NCBI RefSeq assembly: GCF_030503435.1
Contig: NZ_JAUKPO010000001.1
Coordinates: forward strand, 310,001-374,000
Source: Rhodocytophaga aerolata
GTDB lineage: Bacteria; Bacteroidota; Bacteroidia; Cytophagales; 172606-1
Reading direction: 5' to 3'
DNA: 64,000 nt
Shown: in pieces, positions 63,016-64,000 of the stretch
Layout: every line of letters begins with the position of its first letter
Numbering within the stretch: position 1 is the first letter of the stretch
Notes under the pieces: model-generated
The model's input: only the letters and a program-made list of their open reading frames with translations
The model's database searches: none
What the model was told of the DNA's origin: nothing
Position numbers and translations under genes: made by a program

Positions 63016-63372
63016 ATGAACTGGATTAAATTGAATGACTCGTCACAAGTAGACGAAATAAAAAAGGAATCGGAACAACAACCTGTCTTAATATTTAAGC
63101 ATAGTACCCGTTGCTCTATCAGTGCAACTGCCCTAAGCCGGCTGGAGCGTTCGTGGAAGGACGATGACATGAAAGAGTTGAAACCTTATTATCTGGACCT
63201 GCTTAGCTACAGGCCTATTTCTAACAACATTGCCGAAACCTTTGGTGTATATCATCAGTCGCCTCAGGCGTTGATTATCCACAAGGGTAAATGTGTATAC
63301 AACTCCTCACATTTTGATATTACTTACCCGGATATTAAATCGCAGATGGAGACTATTACTAAAGTAGCCTAA
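63016..63372 (+). CDS. ytxJ: Bacillithiol-system redox protein YtxJ
   Basis: A 118-residue monothiol thioredoxin-like protein. It reads NWIKLNDSSQVDEIKKES, PVLIFKHSTRCSISATALSRLE with a single active-site Cys in RCSIS, YYLDLLSYRPISNNIAETFGVYHQSPQALIIHKGKCVY, and ends in a helix, matching YtxJ. YtxJ removes bacillithiol from proteins, so the organism probably makes bacillithiol. It begins 6 bases after the basic repeat protein, suggesting translational coupling, and a strong terminator follows. Confidence 0.9.
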   Translation: MNWIKLNDSSQVDEIKKESEQQPVLIFKHSTRCSISATALSRLERSWKDDDMKELKPYYLDLLSYRPISNNIAETFGVYHQSPQALIIHKGKCVYNSSHFDITYPDIKSQMETITKVA

Positions 63373-63410
63373 ACAAAAAGAGCAGAATGTAGATTCTGCT
63401 CTTTTTGTTT
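63371..63410. terminator. Bidirectional terminator between ytxJ and the OsmC gene
   Basis: Perfect 18-bp arms (63371-63388 with 63393-63410) with a 4-nt GTAG loop and A-run/T-run ends lie between the convergent stop codons. Confidence 0.92.
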
Positions 63411-63418
63411 ATTGGCGC

Positions 63419-63826
63419 CTAAAAAGTAAAACTTACCACTTGCTCTACGTCCGGATGCAGACTCAACGCCACCGGACAGGTTAAAGCAGCTCTTTTTAAT
63501 TTTTCTTGCTGCTCTATAGATAATGATATATTGGCTTTCATATCAAATACAATTTCTATTTTAGCAATTTTTCTGGGATTAGAAGCCATCGTCTTAATAA
63601 TTTCAAATTTTGTATCCCGGAGTTCAATTTTTTCCCGTTCAGCGACTATTCCCATAATAGTCATCATACAGCTGCCTAAGGCTGCACACACCAGGTCTGT
63701 TGGAGAAAAGGCTTCGCCCTTTCCGTTATTATCTACCGGGGCATCTGTAATAAGGGTATTACCTGAGGCAACATGCGTAGCTTTTGTCCGGAGATTACCC
63801 TGATAAATTGTCTGGATTGTTGGCAT
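63419..63826 (-). CDS. OsmC family peroxidase
   Basis: A 135-residue thiol peroxidase of the OsmC/Ohr family. It has IYQGNLRTKATHVASGNTL, the AFSPTDLVCAALGSCMMTIMGIVAE segment with the first redox Cys (GSC), and ALTCPVALSLHPDVEQVVSF with the second. The Arg/Glu partners of the active site are harder to place by eye. It reduces organic hydroperoxides, probably in the cytoplasm. A TAnnTTTG-like box lies upstream (63869-63876, minus strand) without a clear -33 partner. Confidence 0.92.
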   Translation of the reverse strand: MPTIQTIYQGNLRTKATHVASGNTLITDAPVDNNGKGEAFSPTDLVCAALGSCMMTIMGIVAEREKIELRDTKFEIIKTMASNPRKIAKIEIVFDMKANISLSIEQQEKLKRAALTCPVALSLHPDVEQVVSFTF

Positions 63827-64000
63827 AATTAAGTAAATTGGTCTAGAAGATCAGAATTCAGCAAATATCAAATTTATGTGTAGTAAAATACGTTCATAAT
63901 ATACGTATTTTACAAGCTAAAATTATAACTATATTGCCCTTGATAAAACTTAGAACAGGTTAAATGCCTGTTGCTAAAGGATTTTGTCTAGAACAATTGC
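63827..64000. other. Intergenic end of the window
   Basis: AT-rich sequence upstream of the OsmC gene, with a possible -7 box at 63869-63876 on the minus strand. No gene is visible before the window ends. Confidence 0.4.

Noticed and set aside
1-64000. tRNA, rRNA, transposase or phage genes
   Set aside because: I scanned the spacers by eye for T-loop GTTCRA signatures, ribosomal motifs, DDE transposase or integrase motifs and found none that hold up.

Overview
The window looks like chromosomal DNA of a Bacteroidota bacterium, most likely order Cytophagales. The evidence is a secreted protein with a type IX secretion (T9SS) C-terminal sorting domain, the gliding lipoprotein GldH beside RicT, a TonB receptor with a carboxypeptidase-like N-domain paired with a DUF4249 lipoprotein, a bacillithiol-type YtxJ, a fused E1 alpha/beta 2-oxoacid dehydrogenase, and promoters of the TTTG-N18-TAnnTTTG type instead of E. 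coli-like boxes. Shine-Dalgarno sequences are largely absent, and gene density is moderate with AT-rich spacers. I found no rRNA, tRNA, CRISPR array, prophage or insertion sequence.

Layout. 1-7.1 kb: the end of a YtxH-like gene, a large hybrid histidine kinase, a T9SS-exported zinc-peptidase-like protein, and a minus-strand operon of an amidoligase, a C26-type glutamine amidohydrolase and a lysine-rich 62-residue protein. 7.2-16.2 kb: a Tat-exported Gfo/Idh/MocA oxidoreductase, a DUF418 membrane protein, and a three-gene operon of the planctomycete-cytochrome type (DUF1549/DUF1553 lipoprotein with a CBM6-like domain, DUF1501 protein, DUF2231-cytochrome c-LRR protein). 16.6-28 kb: a MATE exporter, M1 peptidase, HupE/UreJ-like protein, LON-domain protein, gldH, ricT, purD and recQ. 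28.3-36.8 kb: mannose-1-phosphate guanylyltransferase, ferrochelatase, a GAF/PAS histidine kinase, a second Tat-exported Gfo/Idh/MocA protein, a DUF4440-like protein and an alpha/beta hydrolase. 37-42.5 kb: a TonB receptor/DUF4249 pair, a double-thioredoxin-fold protein and a NeuD-type acyltransferase.

42.4-44.4 kb is the most accessory-looking segment. It holds an orphan secreted protein, a DUF2975/XRE pair and a 30-codon gene fragment. These are separated by stem-loops built like integron attC sites, but no integrase is present. 44.4-53.8 kb is a mixed region with a DUF6265 protein, a LEA2 protein, two GNAT paralogues around an AI-2E family transporter, an M50/CBS site-2 protease, an 830-base AT-rich non-coding stretch, and a membrane-anchored pseudokinase whose glycine loop, alpha-C glutamate and DFG aspartate are all lost. 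53.9-58.4 kb is a small surface-polysaccharide locus (SDR, flippase, methyltransferase, GT4). 58.5-64 kb holds small membrane proteins, the E1 fusion, a lipoprotein/basic repeat protein/YtxJ operon and an OsmC protein.

The best candidates for something undescribed are the pseudokinase-NTF2 fusion (51.6-53.2 kb), the attC-like cassette cluster (42.5-44.3 kb) and the amidoligase/C26/basic-peptide operon (4.8-7.0 kb). All functional statements come from reading motifs by eye; no database search was run.
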